Assembly: GCF_000741135.1 (NCBI RefSeq)
Contig: NZ_JGYU01000001.1
Coordinates: 124,001 to 188,000 of the forward strand
From: Bifidobacterium choerinum
GTDB lineage: Bacteria; Actinomycetota; Actinomycetes; Actinomycetales; Bifidobacteriaceae
Direction of reading: 5' to 3'
Length of the DNA stretch: 64,000 nt
Below, piece by piece: positions 39,549 through 50,328 of the stretch; position 1 is the stretch's first letter, and every line of letters begins with the position of its first letter. Below the pieces are notes generated by a model. It did not search any database and had not been told where the DNA came from. It worked only from the letters and a program-made list of their open reading frames with translations. The position numbers and the translations under genes are program-made.

Positions 39549-41437
39549 TCGACGGTGACCGACTTCGCGAGGTTGCGCGGCTTGTCGACGTCATAGCCCT
39601 TCTGCTTGGCCATGTCCATCGCGAGCAGCTGCAGCGGGACGACGTCGACGAGTGGGCTCATCAGCGTCGGGCACTGCGGGCGCCAGAAGATGATGTCGGC
39701 GTAGCGTTCGACGTCCTTGTCGCCCTCCTCGGCGACGGCGATGATGAACGCGCCGCGTGCCTTGACCTCCTCGATGCCGGAGATGACCTTCGCGTGCAGG
39801 ATGTTGCGCCCGCGCGCGGGAGGGACGATGAAGACGACCGGCTCGCCTTCGTCGACGAGCGCGATCGGGCCGTGCTTGAGCTCGCCGGCGGCGAAGCCCT
39901 CGGTGAAGGTGTATGCGATCTCCTTGAGCTTCAACGCCCCTTCGAGCGCCACCGGATAGCCGACATGGCGGCCGAGGAACAGGAACGAGTTGGCGTCGGC
40001 GAGCTGTTCGGCGGCCTTGGCGACGCGCGGCGGCTGCGTGTCGAGCACCTGCTGGATCTTCTGCGGCATCGCCTTGAGCGAGTCGAGCGTCTGGTGGATC
40101 TCGTCGCGGAAGACGGTGCCCTTGAGCTGGGCGAGGTACAGGCCGAGGATGTAGGCGGCCGTGATCTGCGCGACGAAGGCCTTCGTCGAGGCGACGGCGA
40201 CCTCGGGGCCGGCGTGCGTGTACAGCACGGCGTCGGCCTCCCTGGGGATGCTCGCGCCCTGGGTGTTGCAGATCGCGAGGACCTTCGAGCCCTGCTCGCG
40301 CGCGTGGCGCAGCGCCATCAATGTGTCCATCGTCTCACCCGACTGCGAGATCGCGACGACGAGCGTGCGCGGCGTGAGGATCGGGTCGCGGTAGCGGAAC
40401 TCGTGCGCGAGCTCGACCTCGACCGGGATGCGCACCCAATGCTCGATCGCGTATTTGGCGACCATGCCCGCATAGCTCGCCGTGCCGCAGGCGACGACGA
40501 TGATCTTGTCGATCGCCCTGAAGTCGTGCTCGTCGATGCGCACCTCGTCGAGGTTGATGTTGCCCTCGTCGTCGAGACGGCCGAACAACGTGCGCTGCAC
40601 GGCGGCCGGCTCCTCGTGGATCTCCTTGTCCATGAACGAGTCCCAACCGCCCTTCTCGGCCGCCGATGCGTCCCAGTCGATCTCGTAGACGGCCGGGTCG
40701 GGCACCGGGTTGCCGTCGAAGTCGGTCACGCTCACGCCGTCGGCCGAGATCATGACGGCCTGATCCTGGTCGATCTCCATCGCCGTCTTCGTGTACGCGA
40801 CGAACGCGGCCACGTCGGAGCCAAGGAAGTTCTCGCCGTCGCCCAGGCCCACGACGAGCGGCGAATCGTGACGCGCGCCGACGACGACGCCCGGCTGGCG
40901 GCAGTCGATCGCCAGGATCGTGAACGCGCCCTCGAGCATGCGCCCCAGGCGGCGCATCGCCTCGAACAGGTCCGGCTCGCCGGTCTCGGCGATGATGTTG
41001 TCGACGATCTTGCCCAAGAGCTTGGCGGCCACCTCAGTGTCGGTGCTCGACGCGAAGCGGTAGCCTTCGGCCTGCAGGTCGAGGCGCAGCTGCGAGGCGT
41101 TCTCGATGATGCCGTTGTGGATGATCGCGACCTTGCCGTCACGGCTCGCGTGCGGATGCGCGTTGACATCGTTCGGCACGCCGTTCGTCGCCCAGCGCGT
41201 ATGCCCGATCGCGACCGTCGCCTCCGGCAGCGGATCGGCCTTGATGTCGTCGATGAGATTGGACAGCCGCCCCGCCTTCTTGCGCACGGCCACCCGCTCC
41301 ATGCCCGGCGCGGTCAGCGCCACGCCGGCCGAATCATAGCCCCGGTACTCGAGACGCTCAAGACCCTGGAGGCACACCTCGAGCGGCCGCATCGACGGGG
41401 AGTTCACATTACCTGCATAACCTACGATTCCACACAT
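39545..41437 (-). CDS. glmS: Glucosamine-6-phosphate synthase (isomerising)
   Basis: 630-residue glutamine amidotransferase making glucosamine-6-phosphate for peptidoglycan. The N-terminal glutaminase domain begins MCGIVGYAG, so the catalytic Cys is residue 2; RLEYRGYDSAG and GHTRWATNG follow. The C-terminal half has two SIS domains with VACGTASYAGMVAKY, SQSGETMDTLMALRHA and the tail KGYDVDKPRNLAKSVTVE. TATGCT lies 7 nt before the ATG and no ribosome-binding site is present, so the transcript is probably leaderless; the longer frame upstream is not protein. It is followed by rluA with overlap. Confidence 0.97.
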   Translation of the reverse strand: MCGIVGYAGNVNSPSMRPLEVCLQGLERLEYRGYDSAGVALTAPGMERVAVRKKAGRLSNLIDDIKADPLPEATVAIGHTRWATNGVPNDVNAHPHASRDGKVAIIHNGIIENASQLRLDLQAEGYRFASSTDTEVAAKLLGKIVDNIIAETGEPDLFEAMRRLGRMLEGAFTILAIDCRQPGVVVGARHDSPLVVGLGDGENFLGSDVAAFVAYTKTAMEIDQDQAVMISADGVSVTDFDGNPVPDPAVYEIDWDASAAEKGGWDSFMDKEIHEEPAAVQRTLFGRLDDEGNINLDEVRIDEHDFRAIDKIIVVACGTASYAGMVAKYAIEHWVRIPVEVELAHEFRYRDPILTPRTLVVAISQSGETMDTLMALRHAREQGSKVLAICNTQGASIPREADAVLYTHAGPEVAVASTKAFVAQITAAYILGLYLAQLKGTVFRDEIHQTLDSLKAMPQKIQQVLDTQPPRVAKAAEQLADANSFLFLGRHVGYPVALEGALKLKEIAYTFTEGFAAGELKHGPIALVDEGEPVVFIVPPARGRNILHAKVISGIEEVKARGAFIIAVAEEGDKDVERYADIIFWRPQCPTLMSPLVDVVPLQLLAMDMAKQKGYDVDKPRNLAKSVTVE

Positions 41438-41444
41438 AGGCAAC

Positions 41445-41450
41445 AGCATA
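41445..41450 (-). promoter_or_regulatory. -10 box giving a leaderless glmS transcript
   Basis: TATGCT on the minus strand, 7 nt before the glmS ATG. The 41451-41623 gap also holds a GC-rich imperfect inverted repeat (CGGCCGCCGCCC / GGGCGACGGCCG, about 41567-41596) after the ABC operon. Confidence 0.5.
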
Positions 41451-41623
41451 ACGGACATAGGGCGCAAATGCATGCGTCCGGCAGCGAAACCCGCCACTCC
41501 CCCACGATTCGTCCACATCGCGCGCCGCTGACGACGTATGCATGGATGCCGGACGCAAAACGCGAGACGGCCGCCGCCCGCGATGGGCGACGGCCGCCGA
41601 CGGCACACGTCCGCCTAAAGGAC

Positions 41624-42451
41624 TCACAGCACGTGCTGCAGGAAGTCCTTGAAGCGCGGCTCCTTCGGATTGTCGATAATCTCGGGGCCGCCGGACTCGA
41701 CGACGACGCCGCCGTCCATGAACACGACCTGGTCGGCGACCTCCTTCGCGAAGCCGATCTCATGGGTGACGACGATCATCGTCATGCCCTCGTCGGCGAG
41801 CTGGCGCATGACGCCGAGCACCTCGCCGACGAGCTCCGGGTCGAGCGCCGATGTCGGTTCGTCGAAGAGCATGATCTGCGGCTTCATCGCGAGCGCGCGG
41901 GCGATCGCGACACGCTGCTGCTGGCCGCCGGACAGCTGCGCCGGATAGTAGTCGAGGCGTTCGCCGAGCCCCACGCGCGTGAGCTCCCTGACGGCGAGCT
42001 CGCGCGCCTGCGCCTTCGGCATCTTCTTGACGTGCACCGGCGCCTCCATGACGTTCTCGAGCGCCGTCATGTGCGGGAAGAGGTTGAACTTCTGGAACAC
42101 CATGCCGAGCTTGGCGCGCTGGGCGGCAATCTCCTTGTCGTTGAGCGTCTGCAATGTGCCGTCGGGCAGCCGCTTGTAGCCGATCATCTCGCCGTTGACG
42201 TCGATCTCGCCGCCGGTGAGCGTCTCGAGCTGGTTGATCAGGCGCAGGAACGTCGACTTTCCCGAACCCGAGGGGCCGAGGATCACCGTCACCGTGCCCG
42301 GCATGACCTTCATGTCGATGCCCTTGAGCACATGCAGGTCGCCGAAGGCCTTGTGCACCTGCTTGGCCTCGACGGCCGGCTGCCCCGGTCTGGCGGCCTG
42401 CTGCTCGGCGGCCGTGTCCTGCTCCGCGAGGTCCTTGTTTTCGTCACTCAT
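41624..42451 (-). CDS. Polar amino acid ABC transporter ATP-binding protein (GlnQ/HisP-like)
   Basis: 275 residues. Seen: [20 protein letters not shown] (Walker A), [36 protein letters not shown] and [18 protein letters not shown]. This is the standard polar-amino-acid subfamily. The start was placed at MSDENKD with GGAAAGC upstream. An in-frame ATG at 42508, 3 bp after the permease stop, would add 19 Gly/Pro-rich residues. The first 25 residues are acidic and Ala/Gln-rich. It is the last gene of the permease-ATPase unit; the two binding proteins lie upstream. Confidence 0.93.
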   Translation of the reverse strand: MSDENKDLAEQDTAAEQQAARPGQPAVEAKQVHKAFGDLHVLKGIDMKVMPGTVTVILGPSGSGKSTFLRLINQLETLTGGEIDVNGEMIGYKRLPDGTLQTLNDKEIAAQRAKLGMVFQKFNLFPHMTALENVMEAPVHVKKMPKAQARELAVRELTRVGLGERLDYYPAQLSGGQQQRVAIARALAMKPQIMLFDEPTSALDPELVGEVLGVMRQLADEGMTMIVVTHEIGFAKEVADQVVFMDGGVVVESGGPEIIDNPKEPRFKDFLQHVL

Positions 42452-42511
42452 GCTTTCCGTCACGTCCTTCCCGTCCGGTTGGCCGCCGCGCGGGCGGCCG
42501 TATGTCATGCG

Positions 42512-43498
42512 CTAGGCGTTGTATCCGAGGAACGCCGCCTCGTTCGTCTTGTCGACGTCGTCCTTCGGTTCGCCTTCGGTCTTGCCCGGCAGCGGCGGCT
42601 GCTTGCCCTTCGTGCCGACCGGACGCGCCTCGAAGCCCTTGCCGAAGTGCTTCTCGAGCATCGACTGGATGACCATCAGGATCGACGTGATGAGCAGGTA
42701 CCAGATGCTCGCCACGAGCAGCAGCGGGATCGGCTTGTAGATGCGGTTCGCGATCGCGTTCGTCGCGTACTGCAGTTCGAGCGTGAACGGCACGGCGAGC
42801 ACGAGCGACGTCGTCTTGAGCATGCCGATCGTCTCGTTGCCGGTCGGCGGGATGATGATGCGCATCGCCTGCGGCAGGATGACGCGGCGCATAATCATCG
42901 AACGCTTCATGCCGAGCGCCTGCGCGGCCTCGGCCTGTCCCGGGTCGACCGCCTCGAGGCCGGCGCGTACGATCTCGGCGAGGTAGGCTGCCTCGTTGAG
43001 CGCCAGGCCGATCCATGCGGCGTTGAACGCGGTGATGACGGCCTGCGAGTCGACGCTCCAGAACTCGATCGACGTCAGCGGGATGCCGATCGACAGCCTT
43101 GGGATGAGCACGGCGAACAGGCCCCAGAACACGAGCTGCGTGTAGACAGGCGTGCCGCGGAAGAACCAGATGTAGAACCAGCTGACGCCGCGCAGCACCG
43201 AGTTGACCGATTTGCGCATGATCGCGAGGATCACGGCGAGGATGATCGCGACGACCATCGAGATCACGGTGAGCAGCAGCGTGTAGCCGACGCCTTCGAG
43301 CACGCGTTCGTTGAACAGGTACTTCCAGACGATGTTCCATTCGAAGCGCGGGTTCGTGACGAGGCCCTTGACGAGCATCGCCGCGAGGATCGCCACGATG
43401 ACGGCGGCGACGATCGAGCCGGTGCGCCTGACCGGCTTCGCTGAGATGCGGTTCGGGATCGGCAGTCCCTCACCGTCCGGTTCGACATGATGCGGCAT
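42512..43498 (-). CDS. Polar amino acid ABC transporter permease
   Basis: 328 residues, HisM/GlnP-type permease with about five to six membrane helices. Seen: VGYTLLLTVISMVVAIILAV, FFRGTPVYTQLVFWGLFAVL and the EAA loop GLEAVDPGQAEAAQALGMKR. Both ends extend beyond the usual 220 residues: an N-terminal polar stretch plus an extra helix (SIVAAVIVAILAAMLVKGL), and a charged C-terminal tail of about 45 residues (KQPPLPGKTEGEPKDDVDK). The start ATG follows AAGGAGAGACC. It lies 35 bp downstream of the first binding protein, so they form one operon. A homodimer is inferred since no second permease is present. Confidence 0.92.
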   Translation of the reverse strand: MPHHVEPDGEGLPIPNRISAKPVRRTGSIVAAVIVAILAAMLVKGLVTNPRFEWNIVWKYLFNERVLEGVGYTLLLTVISMVVAIILAVILAIMRKSVNSVLRGVSWFYIWFFRGTPVYTQLVFWGLFAVLIPRLSIGIPLTSIEFWSVDSQAVITAFNAAWIGLALNEAAYLAEIVRAGLEAVDPGQAEAAQALGMKRSMIMRRVILPQAMRIIIPPTGNETIGMLKTTSLVLAVPFTLELQYATNAIANRIYKPIPLLLVASIWYLLITSILMVIQSMLEKHFGKGFEARPVGTKGKQPPLPGKTEGEPKDDVDKTNEAAFLGYNA

Positions 43499-43533
43499 GG
43501 TCTCTCCTTAGCTGTTGTGTATGAGCCCGGGCC

Positions 43534-44457
43534 TCAGTCGAGGTCGGTCGGGTCGATCTCGGCCTTGTCGATCGCGCCGTTCTGGACGCCCCAGGCCTTG
43601 AGGATCTTCATGTAGTCGCCGTCGTCCATCAGATGCTGCATGCCGGCCTGCACGGCCTTCGCGAGCTCGGTGTCGCCCTTCTTGATCGCGATGCCCTGCT
43701 TGACGACGCCTTCGGCGCTGCCCAGCTCCTCGAGCTGGTCGCCGGTCTGCGAGATCGCGTAGCCGGCGACCGGCGAATCGGCGTAGAACACGTCGGCCTT
43801 GCCGGTGACGACGGCCGTCGCCGCGTCGGTCTGCAGCTTGCTCGGCAGGACCTCGACGGCCTTCTTGCCGTCGGCCTTGCACTGCGCCTTGATCTCGTTG
43901 GCCTCTTCCTCCTGCGTCGTGCCCACCTGGACGGCGATCTTCATGCCGCACAGGTCGTCGGTGTTGACGTTCTCGGGGTTGCCCTTCTTGACGGCCCAGC
44001 TCGAGCCGGCCTTGTAGTAGCTGACGAAGTCGACGGCGTCCATGCGCTCCTGCGTGATCGTCATCGCCGTGATGCCGAGGTCGTACTTGGAGCCCACCGA
44101 CGGCACGATCGAGTCGAAGGTCGACGAGACGATCTCGGTGTCGAGGCCGAAGACGCGTCCGAGCGCCTTCGCGAGGTCGACGTCGTAGCCCTGCGGCGTC
44201 TTGCCGTCGTCGGCGAGGAACTCGGCCGGCGCATAGGACAGCTCCATGCCGACGGTCAGCTTGCCGCTGTCGGCGACCGACTTGGGTACCATCGCGGCGA
44301 TCGCGTCGTCCTTCTTGACGCTCGCGACGTCGAAGGCGCCCTGCTTCGCCGCGCCGGCGTCGCCGGAATCGTCGCTTGTGCCGCAGGCGGCGGCGCCGAA
44401 CAGCAGCGCCGCGCCCGCGAGCGCGGCGGCGAACCTCTTCAATCCATGCATGGACAT
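43534..44457 (-). CDS. Amino acid-binding lipoprotein 1 (SBP family 3)
   Basis: 307 residues. The signal peptide ends LLFGAAACGT (lipobox Cys at about 25). The mature protein is a family-3 solute-binding protein: LTVGMELSYAPAEFLADDGK, GYDVDLAKALGRVFG, YDLGITAMTITQERMDAVDF and KIAVQVGTTQEEEANEI. Substrate contacts typical for polar amino acids are present, but which one is bound cannot be told. It is followed at 35 bp by its permease. It shares sequence throughout with the next gene upstream (44747-45685), a clear tandem duplication. TACACT at 44545-44540 (minus) is a likely promoter of its own. Confidence 0.93.
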   Translation of the reverse strand: MSMHGLKRFAAALAGAALLFGAAACGTSDDSGDAGAAKQGAFDVASVKKDDAIAAMVPKSVADSGKLTVGMELSYAPAEFLADDGKTPQGYDVDLAKALGRVFGLDTEIVSSTFDSIVPSVGSKYDLGITAMTITQERMDAVDFVSYYKAGSSWAVKKGNPENVNTDDLCGMKIAVQVGTTQEEEANEIKAQCKADGKKAVEVLPSKLQTDAATAVVTGKADVFYADSPVAGYAISQTGDQLEELGSAEGVVKQGIAIKKGDTELAKAVQAGMQHLMDDGDYMKILKAWGVQNGAIDKAEIDPTDLD

Positions 44458-44635
44458 GCTTCCTCACTCCTCAGATCATCATGCCGACGGCAGCCGTCGA
44501 CGTTGACGCTTCCGGTCGCACCTTCGAAATACGTCAGTCAGTGTAGTGCATCGTGTGCTACGGGACGGTTACGTCGATCCTCGCGCGGCCGCACACGTCG
44601 TACTGAATAAATATGTAGTCGAGTGCATAAACATG

Positions 44636-44673
44636 CATGGCGTGGTTCTGCGCTGTGCGCGAACCACGCCATG
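44636..44673. terminator. 13-bp perfect hairpin between the two binding-protein genes
   Basis: CATGGCGTGGTTC (44636-44648), 12-nt loop, exact complement 44661-44673. It lies after the stop of binding protein 2 and before the promoter of binding protein 1, so the two paralogues are probably separate transcription units. Confidence 0.75.
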
Positions 44674-44746
44674 TCATCGCCCGGCGTGTCTCGTCACGCC
44701 GTCGTCCGTCCGTGCGGGGCATATGCGGCCCCGCATGCAGGCGGAC

Positions 44747-45685
44747 TCACTTCGTATCGGTCGGGTTGATCTCGGCCTTGTCGATCGCGCCGTCCTGGAC
44801 GCCCCACTCCTCGAGGATCGCCTCGTAGGTGCCGTCGTCCATCAGATGCTGCATCGCTTTGCGCACCGCCTCGGCCATCTGCTTGTCGCCTTTCTTGACG
44901 ACGATGCCCTGCTTGGTGACGCCGACGTCCTCGCCGAGCTTCTCCAACTGCCCGCCGGTCTGCGCGATCGCGTAGCCGGACACTGGCGTGTCCGCGTAGA
45001 AGGCGGAGGCCTTGCCGGTCGTCACGTTCGTCGTCACGTCGGTCTGCAGCTTGTTCGTGAGGACCTCGATCTCCTTCTTGCCGGCGGCCTTGCACTGCTC
45101 GTTCATCTCGGTCACCTGCTCCTCCTGCGTGGTGGCCGTCTGCACGGCGATCGTCTGGCCGCACACGTCCTTCGGGTCGATGCCGTCGGGGTTGCCCTTC
45201 TTCGTCACCCATGTGGAGCCCGCCTTGTACATGCTGACGAAGTCGACGGCGTCCATGCGTTCGGGCGTGATCGTGAACGACGAGATGCCGACGTCGTACT
45301 TCGAGCCGACGGCCGGGATGATCAGGTCGAAGCTCGCGACCTTGTTCTGGGCTTCGAGCCCCATGACCTTCGCGAGCGCCTTCGACAGGTCGACGTCGTA
45401 GCCGACCGGCGTCTTGCCGTCGTCGGCGAGGAACTCGGCCGGCGCGTAGGAGGTGTCCATGCCGACGGTGAGCTTGCCGTCCTGCTTGACGCTGTCCGGC
45501 ACGAGCGCGGCGATCTCATCGACGGTCTCGACCTTCGTCACGTCGTAGCCCTGCGTCGTCTTGCCGGCGGCGTTCTTCGTGCCGCCGTCCGCGGCGTCGC
45601 TCGTGCCGCATGCGCCGGCCGCGACGCACAGCGACGCGCCGAGCACGAGCGCCGCGAGGTTCCTGAACGTGTTCTTCTTCTGCAT
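44747..45685 (-). CDS. Amino acid-binding lipoprotein 2, paralogue of the downstream gene
   Basis: 312 residues. Signal peptide ending SLCVAAGACGTSDAADGG (lipobox Cys). The mature protein is family 3: LTVGMDTSYAPAEFLADDGK, GYDVDLSKALAKVMGLEAQN, YDVGISSFTITPERMDAVDF and TIAVQTATTQEEQVTEMNEQ. It aligns with binding protein 1 along the full length; differences concentrate around the ligand-facing loops (ISSFTITP versus ITAMTITQ, MYKAGSTW versus YYKAGSSW), suggesting a different or wider substrate. The start ATG follows AGAGGGTACGCC. It has its own terminator, so its expression can differ from the permease unit. Confidence 0.93.
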   Translation of the reverse strand: MQKKNTFRNLAALVLGASLCVAAGACGTSDAADGGTKNAAGKTTQGYDVTKVETVDEIAALVPDSVKQDGKLTVGMDTSYAPAEFLADDGKTPVGYDVDLSKALAKVMGLEAQNKVASFDLIIPAVGSKYDVGISSFTITPERMDAVDFVSMYKAGSTWVTKKGNPDGIDPKDVCGQTIAVQTATTQEEQVTEMNEQCKAAGKKEIEVLTNKLQTDVTTNVTTGKASAFYADTPVSGYAIAQTGGQLEKLGEDVGVTKQGIVVKKGDKQMAEAVRKAMQHLMDDGTYEAILEEWGVQDGAIDKAEINPTDTK

Positions 45686-45814
45686 AGGCGTACCCTCTGT
45701 CTTCCCTGCTGTATGCCGTCCGGGCCCGCGCCCGAATCCGCACACAGCGTACGCAGCCTCATGCTACGAACGCGTTTCGCCTGTGCAACGTGTGGACATG
45801 TCCGGCCATATGCG

Positions 45815-46309
45815 TCAGCCGCGGGCATGCATGTTGCGGTAGCGCAGCATGCGCTGCGCCTCGCGCTTGTCCTGCTCCTCGCGCAGCGCCTGGCGCTTGT
45901 CGTATTCCTTCTTGCCCCGGGCGAGCGCGATCTCGACCTTCGCGCGGCCGTCCTTGTTGAAGTAGATGCTCAGCGGCACGATCGTGTAGCCCTTCGCCTG
46001 GATCTGGCGGCCGAGCTTCTCGATCTGCGCGGCGTGCAGCAGCAGCTTGCGCTTGCGCTTGGGCGCGTGGTTGTTCCATGTGCCGTTGAGGTATTCGGGG
46101 ATGTTGGCGCCTTCGAGCCAGATCTCCCCGCGCTTGTCGATGCTGATGAACGCCTCGGCGAGCGACGCCCGTCCCTCGCGCAGCGACTTCACCTCGGTGC
46201 CGGTGAGCGCGATGCCCGCCTCGTAGCGGTCCTCGATCTCGTAGTCGTGCCGTGCCCGCTTGTTGCGCGCGACGACCTGGTCGCCCTCGACCTTCTTCTG
46301 CTTCGCCAT
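45815..46309 (-). CDS. smpB: SsrA-binding protein SmpB
   Basis: Brings tmRNA to stalled ribosomes for trans-translation. 164 residues, normal length. Seen: [56 protein letters not shown] and the basic tail ([20 protein letters not shown]) that reads the A-site. The start ATG follows GAAAGGAGCGGCG. TATGCT at 46428-46423 (minus) may be its promoter. It lies downstream of the CHAP gene, at the end of the prfB-ftsEX block. tmRNA itself was not found in the window. Confidence 0.96.
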   Translation of the reverse strand: MAKQKKVEGDQVVARNKRARHDYEIEDRYEAGIALTGTEVKSLREGRASLAEAFISIDKRGEIWLEGANIPEYLNGTWNNHAPKRKRKLLLHAAQIEKLGRQIQAKGYTIVPLSIYFNKDGRAKVEIALARGKKEYDKRQALREEQDKREAQRMLRYRNMHARG

Positions 46310-46430
46310 CGCCGCTCCTTTCGTGATGCGTCCTTGACGTGTCCTGTGTCCTATGTCTGTCCTTATGCCCGCGCCGCCCGAGGCCGCCGTGCGGCGCGCC
46401 GCCCGACCTCCCACATTAGCGCAGCATACG

Positions 46431-46469
46431 CGAATCCGCCGCCCGCGCATGGCGGATACGGCGGATTCG
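46431..46469. terminator. Inverted repeat downstream of the CHAP gene
   Basis: CGAATCCGCC (46431-46440) and GGCGGATTCG (46460-46469), 19-nt loop. It starts 21 bases beyond the CHAP stop codon on the minus strand and lies just upstream of the smpB promoter box. Confidence 0.55.
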
Positions 46470-46490
46470 GCACGACGTGCGACGATGCGG

Positions 46491-47933
46491 TCAGTGCACG
46501 TAGCGGAAGCGTCCCGGATTGTACAGCGTGCGGTATGTGATCGTGTACAGGCCGGCGACGTTCGATTCGGAGATCGTGATCGAGTTCGCGCCGACGCTTT
46601 CGACGACGGCGACGTGGCCCCACGGCGACGACGCGCCCTCCTGGCCTGGCAGGAACGACAGCGCGGCGCCGACCTGCGGCACGTTGTCGACGCGCAGGCC
46701 GTAGCGCGGCGCGTTCGCCGCCCAGTCGCCGCCGTTGCCGAGGTAGGACGGCGTGCCGATGCCCATCTGCCGGCGGCGCTCATAGGCCCACCAGGTGCAC
46801 TGGCCGGCGGCGTAGGCGTTGCCGTAGTCGCCGTTCGACGTGCCCTGACCTCCGCTCGAAGGCCGCGTCGGCTGCGTCGGCTGCGTCGGCTGCGTCGGCT
46901 GCACAGGCTGTGTCGGCTGGCTCGGCTGCACGGGCTGTGTCGGCTGGCTCGGCTGCACGGGCTGTGTCGGCTGTGTGGTGTTCGTGCCTGTGTTCGTGTT
47001 CGTCGGCGGCCGCGTCGTGCCCTGCGCCTGCTGCTGGCGCACATGTTCGGCCTCGGCGGCCTGCTCGGCTTGGTATTTGCGGTTGTTCGCGTCGATCTGC
47101 GACTGCAGCATGACCGTCTCGGCCGCCTGCTGCGCCGCGGCCGTGCTCAGTTCGCTCTTGCGGCTTTCGAGGTCGGCGCGGATCTGCTCGCCCTTGACGC
47201 GCTGCGCGTCGAGCGAGTCACGCTTCGCCTGCGCGTCGGCGGCGGCCAACTGGGCGGCCGACGACTTCTCGTCGGCGTCCGACTTGTACTTCGTGATGCG
47301 CGTCTCGATCGCCTTGAGGCGGTCGCCGCGGTTCATCGAGATGCTCAGGCCGTCGGCGGCCTCGGAGGCGGCGTTCGCCTCGCTGCGCGACAACGCGTCG
47401 CGCGACTGCATCTGGCGGATGAATTCCTTCGTGTCGGTCGCGCCAGTCATGACGCTCATGACGTCCGACGTGTCCGAGCCGTGCATCGACTCGCGGGCGA
47501 CCTGTGCGACGGCGGCGTGCGCGTCGTCGTAGTCCTCGCCGGTCTTCTTGATCTCGGCCTCGAGGTTCTCCTTGTCCTTCTGCGCGGCCTTGAGGCGCTG
47601 CGCGGCCGATTCGGCCTCGGCCTTGGCGGACGCGGCGGCGGCGTTCGCCTCCTGGACCGCCTTGGCGGCCACCGGGATCTGGTTGTTCGTCAGGTCGTCG
47701 AGTTCGACGACCTTGTCTGCCAGGTCGCTGTTGACGCCGGCGAGCTGGTCGCGCAGCTCGGCCTCGCGCTGCACGCTTTGCTGATGCGAGTTCTGCGCGT
47801 TGACGAGGTCGCTGTAGGTGTCCGCATGCGCCTGCGGAACCGGCGCGATCACCGGCGCCGCGAATCCGACCGCGCACAGCGAAGCGGCGAGCAGCGTCGC
47901 GATCCATGGACGACTTGCAGTTCCTCGAGTCAT
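46491..47933 (-). CDS. Secreted coiled-coil CHAP-domain peptidoglycan hydrolase (PcsB-like)
   Basis: 480 residues. Signal peptide ([20 protein letters not shown], cleavage near AHA-DT), then a long coiled-coil region to about residue 290 rich in Ala/Glu/Lys. A Pro-Thr-Gln-Ser linker of repeated TQPVQPSQP units follows, then a C-terminal CHAP amidase/endopeptidase domain. Its catalytic Cys is in [12 protein letters not shown] and its His in WGHVAVVES. This build resembles PcsB of streptococci, which FtsEX activates at the septum. The gene follows ftsX on the same strand, so it is the likely FtsEX-controlled hydrolase here (inference). The start ATG follows GAAAGGTGTGCA. Confidence 0.93.
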   Translation of the reverse strand: MTRGTASRPWIATLLAASLCAVGFAAPVIAPVPQAHADTYSDLVNAQNSHQQSVQREAELRDQLAGVNSDLADKVVELDDLTNNQIPVAAKAVQEANAAAASAKAEAESAAQRLKAAQKDKENLEAEIKKTGEDYDDAHAAVAQVARESMHGSDTSDVMSVMTGATDTKEFIRQMQSRDALSRSEANAASEAADGLSISMNRGDRLKAIETRITKYKSDADEKSSAAQLAAADAQAKRDSLDAQRVKGEQIRADLESRKSELSTAAAQQAAETVMLQSQIDANNRKYQAEQAAEAEHVRQQQAQGTTRPPTNTNTGTNTTQPTQPVQPSQPTQPVQPSQPTQPVQPTQPTQPTQPTRPSSGGQGTSNGDYGNAYAAGQCTWWAYERRRQMGIGTPSYLGNGGDWAANAPRYGLRVDNVPQVGAALSFLPGQEGASSPWGHVAVVESVGANSITISESNVAGLYTITYRTLYNPGRFRYVH

Positions 47934-48077
47934 TGCACACCTTTCGACGTCTCGACGGCAGTCACGGCACCCAAGCCTAGCATTGCCACCTGAGGGCATG
48001 CCGGCGTGCCGCGACCGGCATGCGTTTTGCGCACAGATTCTTCACATTCCTCCCCGCCATGCTCCGGCGGGACGCGC

Positions 48078-48997
48078 TCAGGCCTTGAGGTAGCGGTTGA
48101 GCGCGACCGACGAGGCGATGACGGACAATACGATCGCGCCGACGATGAGGATCGGCGAGATCATCAGCACCGTGCCCTGCGTGACGTACGGGATCCAGGT
48201 GACCGATTGGGCGAGCCAGTCGGTGATGAAGACCTTGACGAGGGCGCTGAGCGCCAGGCACGACAGCAGCGAGCCGAGCAGCGCGGCCACGGCGCCCTCG
48301 AGGATGAACGGCAGGCGGATCGTCCAGTTCGACGCACCGACGAAGCGCATGATCTCGGTCTCCTCGCTACGTGATGCCGCCGACATGCGGATCGTCGTGC
48401 CGGTGAGCATGACGGCGACGACGACCATGACGGCCGCGAGCATCGCCGTCGCCGCCGTCGCGTGGTTGAGCACGGCGAAGACCGGTTCGAAGATCTGCCG
48501 CTGGTCGACGACGTCCTCGACGCCGTCGCGTCCCGACAGCACTTCGGAGACGACCTTGTACTTCTCCGGGTTCTTGAGCTTGAGCCACAGCGAGCCCTGC
48601 ATGTCGGCGGCGGTGAGCGTGCGCCCCTGGAACTCGCCGTTCGGGTACTGCTTGAGGAACGAGTCGTTGTAGAAATCCTCGGGGCTCTCGTAGGTCACCG
48701 ACGAGACGTCGTCGCCGAGTTCCTGCTGGATGACGTCCTGCAGCGCGTTGATCTGCTGCGCCGTCGCGGCCTTGCCGGCCGCGCAGTTCGGTGACTGGCT
48801 CGTGCCGTCCGGGCACAGCCACACGACGACCTCGACCTTGTCGTACCAGTCGCCCTTCGCCTTCGTGATCTGCGCCTGCATGAGGAAGGACGCGCCGATG
48901 AACAGGAACGAGATGAAGGTCACGAGCATGACCGACAGCAGCATCGGGACGTTGCGCCGCAGGCTCGTCCATGTCTCGCTGAGGATGAATCGCAATC

Positions 48998-49001
<4 letters not shown>
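48078..49001 (-). CDS. ftsX: Cell division protein FtsX
   Basis: 307-residue integral membrane partner of FtsE. Seen: [20 protein letters not shown] at the N-terminus, a first membrane helix ([15 protein letters not shown]), and an extracytoplasmic domain of about 130 residues with [20 protein letters not shown] (two Cys that may form a disulfide). Then come three helices, with [20 protein letters not shown] (the FtsX C-terminal signature) between. The large loop binds the hydrolase in other species. The start ATG overlaps the ftsE stop (ATGA), with GCAGGAGGGCAG upstream. Confidence 0.96.
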
Positions 49002-50266
<1,265 letters not shown>

Positions 50267-50328
50267 GTCATCTCCAATCCATCGTGCGCACGGCTGCGCG
50301 CCGACGCGCCGGTCGCCGTGCGGCAAGT

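Noticed and set aside
39536-43444. Very long plus-strand open frame (1302 codons) opposite glmS and the amino-acid transporter
   Set aside because: It reads Arg/Asp/Val/His-rich low-complexity sequence, has no ribosome-binding site or domain, and is the usual antisense shadow of high-GC genes on the minus strand.
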